DNA of 64,000 nucleotides from Zobellia nedashkovskayae (GCF_015330125.1 NZ_JADDXR010000002.1:1674001-1738000), one strand, 5' to 3'; shown: positions 1 to 8,304, counted from the stretch's first letter. Translations and numbers: made by a program. Notes: generated by a model not told the origin, from the sequence alone.

Positions 1-507
1 TAAATTTTTGGATATATACTCGGCTTTCTCGGTATCGGCACAAGCAATGGTCAAATAAGATAGACGCTCCAAGGCAACTTCTTCTGCATGGCATGGACCG
101 GTAATGACGCCTATGTTTTCAAAAGGTATACCGTATTTTTCATGAAAATGCTTCCCAACGATTAATCCCGTTTCCGGTACAATTCCCTTTATGGCAGAAA
201 ACACGATTTTATCTTTTAGCGAACTAGTTATTTTCTTCAGTTCTCCCTCAAGAAAAGCAGAAGGAATAGCAAATATTAAAATGTCCGAATTATTAACGGC
301 CTTATTAATATCATCTGTCAACTCCAATTGGTCCGTGTCAAAAGTTACCGAAGTAAGGTAGTTAGGGTTATGCTTTTGAATGTTAATGAAGCCTACCGCA
401 TCTGAATTTCGCATGTACCAACCTACTTTTTCCTGGTTCACACAAAGCATTTTTACGATGGCTGTAGCCCAGCTTCCGCCGCCTAATACTGTAAATTTTT
501 GGTTCAT
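1..507 (-). CDS. gpsA: Glycerol-3-phosphate dehydrogenase [NAD(P)+], C-terminally truncated by window edge
   Basis: Reduces dihydroxyacetone phosphate to sn-glycerol-3-phosphate for phospholipid synthesis in the cytoplasm. Reading the minus strand from the ATG at 505-507 gives a protein beginning MNQKFTVLGGGSWATAI, with the GxGxWG/A-type dinucleotide-binding loop of the family. Further in are IFAIPSAFL, the SAIKGI segment and ITGPCHAEEV, which matches the family G-P-[ST]-x-A-x-E-[IV] active-site motif with Cys in place of Ser/Thr. About 169 residues are present, roughly half the usual 330. The frame is open to base 1. A TAnnTTTG element lies on the same strand about 70 bases upstream. Confidence 0.93.
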   Translation of the reverse strand, partial: MNQKFTVLGGGSWATAIVKMLCVNQEKVGWYMRNSDAVGFINIQKHNPNYLTSVTFDTDQLELTDDINKAVNNSDILIFAIPSAFLEGELKKITSSLKDKIVFSAIKGIVPETGLIVGKHFHEKYGIPFENIGVITGPCHAEEVALERLSYLTIACADTEKAEYISKNL

Positions 508-580
508 AGCACTATAATAAATGACTTAGTTACTGTTAATTGGTGGGTTATGGGTATTGGTATTGGGCTTTCACTCCATA

Positions 581-588
581 CAAAATTA
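581..588 (-). promoter_or_regulatory. -7 promoter element for gpsA
   Basis: On the minus strand these bases read TAATTTTG, a perfect match to the Bacteroidetes TAnnTTTG box. It predicts a leader of about 70 nt ahead of gpsA. No clear TTTG -33 box is seen at the ideal distance. Confidence 0.45.
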
Positions 589-687
589 GGTAATTTAAAA
601 ATTTAAACCTTAAATACTGTTTAACAGTGTGTTATGAATAATGGCATGGTGCTTGTTTTATCTAGTTAGAATCACAAGACCTAAATT

Positions 688-1599
688 ATGAAGACAAAAC
701 TACTTTTATTATCCGTTTTTATAGCCACTTTAATGACCTCATGTTATACAGAGGTTATTGTTGAAGATGAGTTTATAGAGGAGCCGGTATACAATACAAG
801 TCAAGTGTTGCAATCGTATGACCTTTGGTATGTAGATATAAACGTTACCAACGGAAACGGAGAGGTTCCTTTTCTACAACGCGCATTCACTATCTCTTTT
901 AACCAAGGTACATTATACGCTAACAATAATATAGTAGGTATAGGTAAGACCGGAAATGGTTTTGGTATAGATGTAGGTTATTATGATACGGTGCGTGGTG
1001 CTGTAGAAATTGACCATGATATAGATGGGCAATGGTTTTTAGATGTATTTGCGGTAAACGGAAATACTATAGAACTATATGATTCCCGTTCAGATACGTC
1101 GTACTATTTAAGAGGATATCAAATAGGTAATTTTGATTATGACATGCTGTTCTATGACAATATCAATTATTTTTTACAAGAATATAATGCTTGGGAAAAA
1201 ACATACACAAGTCTTGAGGGAGCATTAAATGAGTTTGATAATGAGAACTTCTTACAGTTCAATCCTACCTTCTTTAGGTCGTCTATTGATCCAGTTGGAA
1301 CACGCTTAGTTAACCTTCAATGGGATTTTGAAGGAGATTACTCGGTGTATGACATAGTAGACGATGAAACGCTCAAAACTTTAACACTGGCCTACCGTTC
1401 ATCGAGCAATGATTACTTTGAATTGTACGTTATTAATGAGAGCACAATTGAGCTTTATCACCCGAGTAGTAAAACAGTATATGAGTTCAGGGGAAAAGGA
1501 TATCAAGAGTACTTAAAAGCCGGAAAAGGCGCAGTGGAAAAAAAGAGAAAAAAGACTTCCAATCCCATAATGAAGGTGAAAAGAAGTAGAGATATATAA
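688..1599 (+). CDS. Lipoprotein with two copies of a C-terminal beta-type module
   Basis: No function is recognised. The first 19 residues form a lipoprotein signal peptide with a short hydrophobic core and lipobox LMTSC, so the protein is probably anchored to the envelope. Two segments resemble each other. One near residues 115-145 reads VNGNTIELYDSRSDTSYYLRG and one near 250-275 reads INESTIELYHPSSKTVYEFRG, which suggests an internal duplication of a small beta-rich domain. The last 25 residues are very basic (KKRKK and KVKRSR). The gene stands alone, divergent from gpsA, and ends before a strong terminator. It is probably a flavobacterial family of unknown role. Confidence 0.85.
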   Translation: MKTKLLLLSVFIATLMTSCYTEVIVEDEFIEEPVYNTSQVLQSYDLWYVDINVTNGNGEVPFLQRAFTISFNQGTLYANNNIVGIGKTGNGFGIDVGYYDTVRGAVEIDHDIDGQWFLDVFAVNGNTIELYDSRSDTSYYLRGYQIGNFDYDMLFYDNINYFLQEYNAWEKTYTSLEGALNEFDNENFLQFNPTFFRSSIDPVGTRLVNLQWDFEGDYSVYDIVDDETLKTLTLAYRSSSNDYFELYVINESTIELYHPSSKTVYEFRGKGYQEYLKAGKGAVEKKRKKTSNPIMKVKRSRDI

Positions 1600-1605
1600 A
1601 CGTTT

Positions 1606-1622
1606 TTTGGTTGGTTATTTAG
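1606..1622 (+). repeat. 17-nt motif shared with the sRNA at 30.8 kb
   Basis: The sequence TTTGGTTGGTTATTTAG lies just before the terminator hairpin of the lipoprotein gene. An identical copy occupies 30855-30871, also just before a terminator hairpin. Identity over 17 bases in two non-coding sites with the same placement is unlikely to be chance. Confidence 0.7.
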
Positions 1623-1630
1623 TTAGAAAT

Positions 1631-1666
1631 CGCCCTTAGCTGCAATGCTTAGGGCGGTTTTTTTGT
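1631..1666 (+). terminator. Rho-independent terminator of the lipoprotein gene
   Basis: A 10-bp stem with one mismatch pairs CGCCCTTAGC (1631-1640) with GCTTAGGGCG (1647-1656) around a 6-nt loop. It is followed by a G and a run of seven T. Confidence 0.85.
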
Positions 1667-1830
1667 TTAATTGTATTTTTCAATGACGGTGTTCATTATG
1701 AACTCCTCATTAAATACTTCTAAATTTTAATAATTTTTGATATTAACTTGTTGATAATTAATGATTTTGGTTTGTAATTTGTTCAAATGTATTTAGCTGC
1801 TAAGTCTATGGCTTATAGGGTATTTTGGCG

Positions 1831-1838
1831 TATTTTTG
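1831..1838 (+). promoter_or_regulatory. -7 promoter element for the SulP transporter
   Basis: TATTTTTG matches TAnnTTTG exactly and lies 21 bases before the GTG start at 1860. A half-overlapping near match (TATTTTGG) lies 10 bases earlier. No convincing -33 box is present. Confidence 0.5.
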
Positions 1839-1859
1839 CCCGCTTAAAATCTTGATGTT

Positions 1860-3437
1860 GTGAAGAAGTATTTGAATTTGTTCGATTTCAAACAGAAAGT
1901 AGATTACAAAAATGAAATTTTAGCGGGATTAACAGTCGCCATGACAATGATTCCAGAATCATTGATGTTTGCGATTCTTGCAGGATTTTCACCATTAGTA
2001 GGTTTGTATGGAGCTTTTATTATGGGGCTGGTTACAGCAATATTTGGAGGGAGGCCTGGGCTAATTTCTGGTGGAGCTGGTGCAACCGTGGTTGTACTAA
2101 TGGCATTAATGAATTCTCACGGTTTAGAATATGTTTTTGGAGCAGTTGCTTTAGCCGGTGTTTTTCAATTGATTGTAGGCTTTTTAAAGTTGGGTAAATT
2201 TATTCGTTTAGTTCCTCAGCCTGTGATGTTTGGGTTCGTTAACGGTTTGGCCATTATTATTTTTATGGCGCAAATGGACCAATTTAAAGTAGGACAAGGG
2301 GATGCTGCAGTTTGGCTTACTGGTCCTGCAATGTATACTATGGTGGGCTTGGTGCTGTTTACAATTGCAATAATTGTTTTTGTTCCCAAAATTACCAAAG
2401 CAGTTCCAGCTTCGTTAATAGGAATTATTGTGGTGTTTGCTGTTGTATATTTTTTAAATATAGATACCAAGCAAGTAGTAGATATCATTAATCAAGATAC
2501 TTTACCAGGAGAAGAACTTAAGTCGCTTAGCGGGTCTTTGCCTTCTTTTCACATACCAAATATTCCCTTCACATTCAAAGACTTTAAAATCATTTTGCCT
2601 TACGGATTAATAATGGCGGCAGTTGGTCTTACTGAAGGGTTGCTTACTTTGAATTTGGTAGATGAAATTACAGGTACAAAAGGTAGTAGCAATAGAGAGT
2701 GTTTGGCACAAGGAGGAGCAAATATATTGAATGGTTTCTTTGGAGGAATGGGCGGTTGCCCAATGATTGCACAAACTTTAGTTAACCTATCGGCTGGTTC
2801 AAGAGCAAGATTATCAGGAATAATTGCTGCATTAACTATATTAGTAATCATATTATTTGGAGCATCGGTAATAGAACTTGTTCCTATAGCTGCATTGGTT
2901 GGAGTTATGGTCATGGTTGCTGTTGGTACTTTTGAATGGGCAAGTTTTAGGGCATTAAGAAGAATGCCTAAACCAGATATTTTTGTAATGATATTGGTTA
3001 CTTTAATTACCGTAATTCTACACAATTTGGCGTTAGCTGTACTGATTGGGGTAATAATTTCAGCATTGGTATTTGCTTGGGAAAGCGCAAAACGTATTAG
3101 AGCTCGCAAGTACATAGATGAAGGCGGAGTTAAGCACTATGAAATTTATGGACCTTTATTTTTCGGTTCTGTAACTGCTTTTAATGAAAAGTTTGATGTG
3201 ATAAATGATCCAGACGAAGTGGTAATAGATTTTGCAGAAAGTAAAGTTTCCGATATGTCGGCAATTGAAGCTCTAAATAGATTAACAGAGCGATATGCCA
3301 ATCAAGGTAAGAAAGTTCATTTAAGGCACTTAAGTAAAGACTGTATCCTTCTTCTAGAGAATGCAGTTGATATCATTGACGTAAATGTTTTAGAGGACCC
3401 TACTTACAAGGTAGTAACTGACAGGGCAAATATTTAA
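1860..3437 (+). CDS. SulP family inorganic anion transporter with STAS domain
   Basis: Inner-membrane carrier of the SLC26/SulP superfamily. Members move sulfate, bicarbonate or other anions, and the substrate cannot be read from sequence. Residues from about 15 to 420 hold the hydrophobic transporter core. It includes the N-terminal signature around LAGLTVAMTMIPESLMFA and the segment GGMGGCPMIAQTLVN. Residues from about 425 to 520 form a cytoplasmic STAS domain, with VSDMSAIEAL near residue 465 at the position of the DxSxxxxL loop. The length of 525 aa is slightly short for SulP. The start is GTG. The gene is monocistronic, with no adjacent carbonic anhydrase or sulfate-assimilation gene to suggest a substrate. 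Confidence 0.92.
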   Translation: MKKYLNLFDFKQKVDYKNEILAGLTVAMTMIPESLMFAILAGFSPLVGLYGAFIMGLVTAIFGGRPGLISGGAGATVVVLMALMNSHGLEYVFGAVALAGVFQLIVGFLKLGKFIRLVPQPVMFGFVNGLAIIIFMAQMDQFKVGQGDAAVWLTGPAMYTMVGLVLFTIAIIVFVPKITKAVPASLIGIIVVFAVVYFLNIDTKQVVDIINQDTLPGEELKSLSGSLPSFHIPNIPFTFKDFKIILPYGLIMAAVGLTEGLLTLNLVDEITGTKGSSNRECLAQGGANILNGFFGGMGGCPMIAQTLVNLSAGSRARLSGIIAALTILVIILFGASVIELVPIAALVGVMVMVAVGTFEWASFRALRRMPKPDIFVMILVTLITVILHNLALAVLIGVIISALVFAWESAKRIRARKYIDEGGVKHYEIYGPLFFGSVTAFNEKFDVINDPDEVVIDFAESKVSDMSAIEALNRLTERYANQGKKVHLRHLSKDCILLLENAVDIIDVNVLEDPTYKVVTDRANI

Positions 3438-3495
3438 TTTTCCTAGGCACCATTTATAAGTAAAGTCTTTGATAGTTTTTATAAGTAGGGGTTAA

Positions 3496-4611
3496 TTACT
3501 CACCGCCATATAGCTTATAAACTTCAGTACCGGCACTTAAATATGCGCCTGTTCCGTATACCTCCGTTTTATCTGGCCAAGCTTTTCCTGGCGCAGCTCC
3601 TATGGGCTGTACATAACCTAACATACCTTCTTTGGTAACATGGCTTGCCATGGCATTCCAGCCCTTTTTTACGGCGGGTTCATAAGTTTCATTGTCCAAG
3701 ATGCCGTTGTTGACACCCCAAGCCAATCCATACACGTAAAAAGATGAACCGCTCGTTTCAGGTGTGGGATAAAACTCTTGACCTAATAGACTCATAGCCC
3801 AATGGCCTTCAGGAGTCTGTATTTCAATTAGTTTTTCTGCCATTTTTTTGTAGAGATTCAAGAAATACGCATACTCTTCACTCTGAGGGTCAAGCTCGTT
3901 CATGATATTAACAAGGCCGGCAAATACCCAACCGTTGCCTCTAGACCAAAAAACTTTAGTGCCATTATCTAACTGATCAAAATAACGTTCGTCACGATAG
4001 TATAGATTTTCTTCCTCGTCAAAAAGAAAATCAGTGGAGGCTTTAAATTCGGACATCATGAAATCCAAATATTTTTTTTCGCCTGTAACCTTATATAATT
4101 TAGCCCAAACTGGTGGTGACATAAAAAGGGCATCACACCAATTCCATCGGTCTTGATGATAGGGTGTCCCCCAATTTAATGCACTCTGTGAAGGGTGAAA
4201 CATTAAAAAATTGAACTGCTCTTTGGTAGGAGCAATCATTTTTTCATCGTTATACTTTCGGAATAATTCAACATACATTTGACCCACAGCATGATCATCT
4301 GCATGATATTTTCGCTTGTGTAAGTGCCACTCGTTTTCTTCACCTATATTTTTTAACCATTCATAATAGGTATCATTATCTGCCATGCTGGCCCATTTTG
4401 CCATGCCTACATAGAGTGCGGCATTTGTCCAATCTAATGGGTGGTGTGGTTTTTTGCGGTCGCTGTACAAGCCGTCAAAATTGGCAATTTGCCAATCGGC
4501 AACCTGTTGCATGGACTCTTTTACTTTTTTAGGTTTTATCTTTTGAGAAAAAGACGTGCCCGTGCACGAAAAAACGATAATTACGATAAGAAAACGATGT
4601 AGTAGTTTCAA
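3496..4611 (-). CDS. Secreted glycoside hydrolase family 88/105 protein (unsaturated glucuronyl/rhamnogalacturonyl hydrolase type)
   Basis: Members of GH88/GH105 remove the unsaturated uronic acid that polysaccharide lyases leave at the non-reducing end of oligosaccharides. The sequence shows WCDALFMSPPVWAKL, RGNGWVFAGL, a SGSSFYVYGLAWGVN stretch and a C-terminal YGTGAYLSAGTEVY, all typical of the (alpha/alpha)6 barrel of YteR-like enzymes. The Asp in WCD is the likely catalytic residue by analogy. The N-terminus is hydrophobic and ends near TSFSQ, so it is exported. A Cys in VFSC could make it a lipoprotein. The start is TTG with no better ATG before the signal peptide. No polysaccharide lyase or SusCD pair is adjacent, so the substrate is unknown. 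Confidence 0.88.
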   Translation of the reverse strand: MKLLHRFLIVIIVFSCTGTSFSQKIKPKKVKESMQQVADWQIANFDGLYSDRKKPHHPLDWTNAALYVGMAKWASMADNDTYYEWLKNIGEENEWHLHKRKYHADDHAVGQMYVELFRKYNDEKMIAPTKEQFNFLMFHPSQSALNWGTPYHQDRWNWCDALFMSPPVWAKLYKVTGEKKYLDFMMSEFKASTDFLFDEEENLYYRDERYFDQLDNGTKVFWSRGNGWVFAGLVNIMNELDPQSEEYAYFLNLYKKMAEKLIEIQTPEGHWAMSLLGQEFYPTPETSGSSFYVYGLAWGVNNGILDNETYEPAVKKGWNAMASHVTKEGMLGYVQPIGAAPGKAWPDKTEVYGTGAYLSAGTEVYKLYGGE

Positions 4612-4650
4612 TTTAATTTGGTTTAAGTGGATTGAGAGCTACTAATATAT

Positions 4651-4696
4651 TGAAAAAAAATATGCCGTTACCCTAAAAAATCAGGATAACGGCATA
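4651..4696 (-). terminator. Terminator of the cytochrome c gene
   Basis: A 14-bp inverted repeat with one mismatch (4661-4674 and 4683-4696, arms beginning TATGCCGTTA) is followed, on the minus strand, by a run of eight T. It closes the transcript of the cytochrome gene upstream on that strand. Confidence 0.8.
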
Positions 4697-4717
4697 GTAT
4701 TATAAAAATTATAGCTC

Positions 4718-5203
4718 TTAAAGCGTACGCAGGTATTCTGCAACGGCTCTCGTGTCCTCTTCAGATAGATTCTGATTTAGCATAATAGCATTGTTGTATT
4801 CTTTAAGAAGTGCTTGTGCAATTGGATCTTCTTTCAACATTATATCAGGGTTCGCAATCATGTTCATAACCCATGATGGACTTCTTCTTTCATAAACACC
4901 TTTTAATGCAGGGCCTATTAAACGCTTATCTACCATATGACAAGCTGTACAAACTGCTTTGAATTTTGCTTCACCCGCAGCAGCCATTTCAGCATTAATA
5001 TCAGCATCAAAAGAAATGTCTTTGTAGTCACCTACACCTTGATTATCCATATCAACAGGTACACCTTCTGATTTGGCTTCTACTGCTTTAGTTTCAGTTT
5101 TGGTTCTGTTCATTTCAAAACCACCTTTTTTCTCTTCTTTTTTTTCTTCACCACAACTGGCAAGTAGGGCACCAAGTGCCAATACGCTAAGTAATTTTTT
5201 CAT
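4718..5203 (-). CDS. Lipid-anchored class I c-type cytochrome
   Basis: A monohaem electron carrier on the periplasmic side. The signal peptide ends with the lipobox LLASC (Cys17), followed by a charged linker rich in Glu and Lys. The haem-binding motif CTACH is at residues 85-89, followed by IGPALKGVYERR, which is typical of class I cytochromes. A likely axial Met is Met141 in NNAIMLNQ. The length of 161 aa fits a single small cytochrome domain plus linker. It has its own terminator and stands apart from oxidase genes. Its redox partner is not apparent from the neighbours. Confidence 0.9.
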   Translation of the reverse strand: MKKLLSVLALGALLASCGEEKKEEKKGGFEMNRTKTETKAVEAKSEGVPVDMDNQGVGDYKDISFDADINAEMAAAGEAKFKAVCTACHMVDKRLIGPALKGVYERRSPSWVMNMIANPDIMLKEDPIAQALLKEYNNAIMLNQNLSEEDTRAVAEYLRTL

Positions 5204-5278
5204 CTTATGCTTTGTTTCAATATTCGAGTTGGCTTGAGGGCCATTTATTAATGATGCTAATATAATGATTCACTAAAT

Positions 5279-6241
5279 TTAAACCATGTCTTGGATAAAT
5301 TTAATTGCTGTTTTTTCTGAGTAATAGATGTTAGAAGGGGCTATAAAGCCTACGTGTCCTCCAAATTCAGGAACCCTTAAATAAAGATTCGGGTTTTTTT
5401 CGGCTTCGCTGTATGGGTAACATTCCTCGCCCAAAAAAGAATCGTTCTTAGCATTGATTATTAAAGACGGTATTTTAATATTAGACAAGAATTGCCGGCA
5501 GCTACATTTCTCATAATAATCTAATGCGTTTTTAAAACCGTGTGCTCGGCTCGTATAAATATCGTCAAAATCTTTTAAGGTTCTAATGCTGGAGATGTCA
5601 CTTAAAGATATGTTATCTGGGAATATTTTTTGTTTAGGGTATAATTTTTCAACCAGATGTTTTTTGAAGCGTTTGGAATAGAGGTAGTTTTTTGTAGACA
5701 TTAATTCTTTTAGTGAACTATGAAGATCGCAGGGTACGGAAACACCTATTACTGCTTTTATTTCTGGAGCCAGTACGCGTTCTTCACCAGCATATTTCAT
5801 GGCCATATTGCCACCTAAACTCACCCCTTTTATATAGATTTCTGTATATTTTTTTTTCTTTAAAATAGATTGGACAACAGCATCCAAATCTTCTGTTGCT
5901 CCTGAATGGTACGAACGAAAAAGACGATTGGTTTCTCCGCTACATCCTCTAAAATTCACAGCGCAGGCATCAATTCCCACAACATTAAAAGCTTTCGCGC
6001 TTCCGGTTATATAAGGGCGTTGCGCATTGCCCTCCAGGCCATGCAACAGTATGACCACTTTCTCCGATTTGGTTTTGGAATAACTCCAATCTAAATCTAT
6101 GAAATCACCGTCCGCTAACTCTAAACGTTCTCGCTGTTGCTCCAACCCTTCTATTCGCCTAAAAAGACCTGAATAAACGGTGGATAGATGTCCGTTTTTG
6201 AATATAAAAGTAGGGTTGTAATCTGAAGCTAGTACTGGCAT
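5279..6241 (-). CDS. YheT-like alpha/beta hydrolase
   Basis: Belongs to the YheT/ABHD1-ABHD3 group of alpha/beta hydrolases. Biochemical roles in bacteria are poorly defined and esterase activity on lipids is assumed. It begins with NPTFIFKNGHLSTVY, the usual family N-terminus. It has the HGLEGN oxyanion loop, the NFRGCSG motif, and a nucleophile elbow GVSLGGN with Ser141. The acid is probably Asp267 (NAKNDSF) and the base His296 (FGGHVGF), so the triad is intact. The length of 320 aa is normal. No signal peptide is present. It is divergent from the UBP zinc-finger operon. Confidence 0.9.
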   Translation of the reverse strand: MPVLASDYNPTFIFKNGHLSTVYSGLFRRIEGLEQQRERLELADGDFIDLDWSYSKTKSEKVVILLHGLEGNAQRPYITGSAKAFNVVGIDACAVNFRGCSGETNRLFRSYHSGATEDLDAVVQSILKKKKYTEIYIKGVSLGGNMAMKYAGEERVLAPEIKAVIGVSVPCDLHSSLKELMSTKNYLYSKRFKKHLVEKLYPKQKIFPDNISLSDISSIRTLKDFDDIYTSRAHGFKNALDYYEKCSCRQFLSNIKIPSLIINAKNDSFLGEECYPYSEAEKNPNLYLRVPEFGGHVGFIAPSNIYYSEKTAIKFIQDMV

Positions 6242-6321
6242 TTAATGTTAATTATTTAGAAGCTGAGTAACGTAAATTTAGTGATTATACAACGGGAGAA
6301 AAATGACATTTTAGCATAATC

Positions 6322-6331
6322 TCACATGTGA
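6322..6331. promoter_or_regulatory. 10-bp palindrome between divergent genes
   Basis: TCACATGTGA is a perfect inverted repeat about 20 bases before the start of the UBP zinc-finger gene. It lies just upstream of a near-consensus TAAATTTA box (6342-6349). It could be an operator. The half-sites TGTGA and TCACA are those of Crp-type regulators but in the wrong order and spacing. Confidence 0.3.
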
Positions 6332-6352
6332 AACTTTATTGTAAATTTAGCC

Positions 6353-6628
6353 ATGTCAAAAATAACACGAAATTGTGATCATTTAGATGCGGTCGCAGAA
6401 GTAAAAGAGGCAAAAACGCATAAGTGCTCTGAATGTGTGAAAACAGGAGATAATTGGTTGCACTTACGTACGTGTCAAACCTGTGGTGTTACGCTTTGTT
6501 GTGACAGCTGTCCCAACCAACATGCAAGTAAACACGCAAAATTAAGCGGTCACCCAGTAATAAGTAGCGCAGAGCCGGGTGAGAGATGGCTTTGGTGTTA
6601 TGAAGATGAACAAATTGCTAATTACTAA
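6353..6628 (+). CDS. Small UBP-type zinc-finger protein
   Basis: The 91-aa protein is almost entirely a ZnF-UBP domain. In eukaryotic deubiquitinases and HDAC6 this domain binds the free C-terminus of ubiquitin. Candidate zinc ligands are Cys8, His10, Cys25, Cys28, Cys41, Cys44, Cys49, Cys53, His57, His61 and His67, in the family spacing. GERWLWCYED near the end matches the conserved aromatic tail. Its bacterial ligand is unknown. The stop codon abuts the ATG of the following flavoprotein, so the two are almost certainly translated from one mRNA and may act together. The ATG is only three bases after a TAAATTTA box, so the mRNA may be nearly leaderless. Confidence 0.9.
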   Translation: MSKITRNCDHLDAVAEVKEAKTHKCSECVKTGDNWLHLRTCQTCGVTLCCDSCPNQHASKHAKLSGHPVISSAEPGERWLWCYEDEQIANY

Positions 6629-8284
6629 ATGATGAACGACCCTAGATTTCCAGAATTACCGCAAAGCCATATCAATACTTTAAAGGGATATGGGAAGATA
6701 GAATCTTTCCCTAAAGAAACCGTAGTTTTTGAACTGGGCCAACTTAGATACGATTTTTTCGTTGTTCTGGAAGGTGAAATTGCCATACTTAGCCCTAATG
6801 ACGATCAAAAGATAATTGTCACTCATGGTAAGAATGAGTTTTCAGGAGATAGTGGTATGTTATCTGATCGTGGAGCACAATTTAGAGCTGTTGCCAAAGC
6901 GGGTTCTGAACTTATTCGGATTAGTCCTTCAAAATTAAAAGAAGCCATTGCCCAGCATAGTAATCTAAGTGATTTACTTCTTAATGCTTTTTTACAGCGT
7001 CAGGATACAATTTTGAACGAATTTGTAGGTGGCATTAAGTTGGTAGGTTCCGGTAATTCTAAAGAAGCCTATGTCATTCGTGACTTTATGGATAAAAACT
7101 ACATCTGGTACAATTTTTTGGATGTAGATAAGAGCAGTGAGGCTAATGACTTGCTCAAAGGTTTTGATCTTTCTGGTAAAGACTTACCTCTTATGATTTG
7201 TAACGGTGGTCAGTTGCATATGAAACCTTCTTTGGACGAGGTTGCCCGTTTTTCAGGGGTGTTGATGGATTTTGAAGATAAGGTTTTTGATTTACTGGTT
7301 ATTGGAGCAGGACCATCTGGTTTAGCGGCCAGTGTATATGCAGCTTCAGAAGGATTGAGTGTTGTAACTATAGACAGTAACGCGCCTGGTGGCCAAGCAG
7401 GAAAGAGTTCTAAAATTGAAAATTACTTGGGTTTCCCTACGGGGATTTCTGGAAGAGATCTTGCTAATCGAGCTTATGTACAAGCTCAAAAGTTTGGATG
7501 TAATATATCCATTCCACACAGAGCTGAAAAAATTGAACATACAGGAACTCATTTTGTGCTTTCCGCTACCAATGGAAAAGTAATACGAGCAAAGTCTTTA
7601 ATGGCAGCTACGGGGGCCAATTACCGCCAATTGCCGATTGAGAATATCAATAAATATGAGGGCAGTGGCGTATATTATTCCGCTACGGGAATGAATGCTT
7701 CTGCATGTAAAAGCGAGTTGGTAGGTGTTGTAGGCGGAGGGAACTCGGCTGGTCAAGCTGCATTATTTTTAGCGGATTACGCTAAAGAGGTACATGTAGT
7801 TTTAAGGGGAGACGATTTAGGTTCAAAAATGAGCGACTATCTGGTGCAACGCATTGTGGCGGCGCCAAATATTCATGTGCAATTAAATTCTCAGGTAACC
7901 GAATTGCATGGGGACCATCATTTAGAATCCCTTGTTTTGGAAAAGAATGACGGTCAAAAAACCGAAATGAATATTACGAACCTATTTACTTTTATTGGCG
8001 CGAAGCCATGTACGGAGTGGTTAGAAGGCATTGTAGCCACAGATGAAAAAGGTTTTGTTTGTACTGGTCCCGGCATTGATGAAGAAGACCTGTACATGTG
8101 TGATATTTATATGAAAAGGAAGCCACAATCTCTAGAAACCAGTATACCTGGTTTTTTTGCCGTGGGCGATGTGCGTAAAGGTTCCGTAAAACGAGTTGCT
8201 TCCGCGGTAGGAGAAGGCTCAATGGCCGTTAGTCAAGTACATCAATTTTTGGGTGAGATAAAGGCAATAGAAGCTGCGTTATAG
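6629..8284 (+). CDS. Cyclic-nucleotide-binding-domain / thioredoxin-reductase-like flavoprotein
   Basis: A three-part protein. Residues 1-140 resemble a cNMP-binding beta-roll (VVFELGQLRYDFFVVLEGEIAI). About 140-210 may be a thioredoxin-fold segment. From about 220 to the end is a pyridine-nucleotide:disulfide oxidoreductase of the thioredoxin reductase type. FAD contacts are GAGPSG near 226, PGGQAG near 255 and GFFAVGDVRKG near 507. The NADPH site is GVVGGGNSAGQA near 367. The redox CxxC expected before that site is absent; the stretch reads ATGMNASACKSE with one Cys. It is therefore unlikely to reduce thioredoxin in the usual way. It directly follows the UBP zinc-finger gene with no gap. 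Electron acceptor and cNMP ligand are unknown. Confidence 0.9.
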   Translation: MMNDPRFPELPQSHINTLKGYGKIESFPKETVVFELGQLRYDFFVVLEGEIAILSPNDDQKIIVTHGKNEFSGDSGMLSDRGAQFRAVAKAGSELIRISPSKLKEAIAQHSNLSDLLLNAFLQRQDTILNEFVGGIKLVGSGNSKEAYVIRDFMDKNYIWYNFLDVDKSSEANDLLKGFDLSGKDLPLMICNGGQLHMKPSLDEVARFSGVLMDFEDKVFDLLVIGAGPSGLAASVYAASEGLSVVTIDSNAPGGQAGKSSKIENYLGFPTGISGRDLANRAYVQAQKFGCNISIPHRAEKIEHTGTHFVLSATNGKVIRAKSLMAATGANYRQLPIENINKYEGSGVYYSATGMNASACKSELVGVVGGGNSAGQAALFLADYAKEVHVVLRGDDLGSKMSDYLVQRIVAAPNIHVQLNSQVTELHGDHHLESLVLEKNDGQKTEMNITNLFTFIGAKPCTEWLEGIVATDEKGFVCTGPGIDEEDLYMCDIYMKRKPQSLETSIPGFFAVGDVRKGSVKRVASAVGEGSMAVSQVHQFLGEIKAIEAAL

Positions 8285-8304
8285 ACTTATAAATCAAAAT
8301 ACAA

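Noticed and set aside
2600..3115. Long open frame antisense to the SulP gene
   Set aside because: The SulP frame has full family motifs; the antisense product has biased composition and no recognisable domain.
3438..3495. Direct repeat TTATAAGTA between SulP and GH105 genes
   Set aside because: Two AT-rich copies of 9 bases; no structure or partner.
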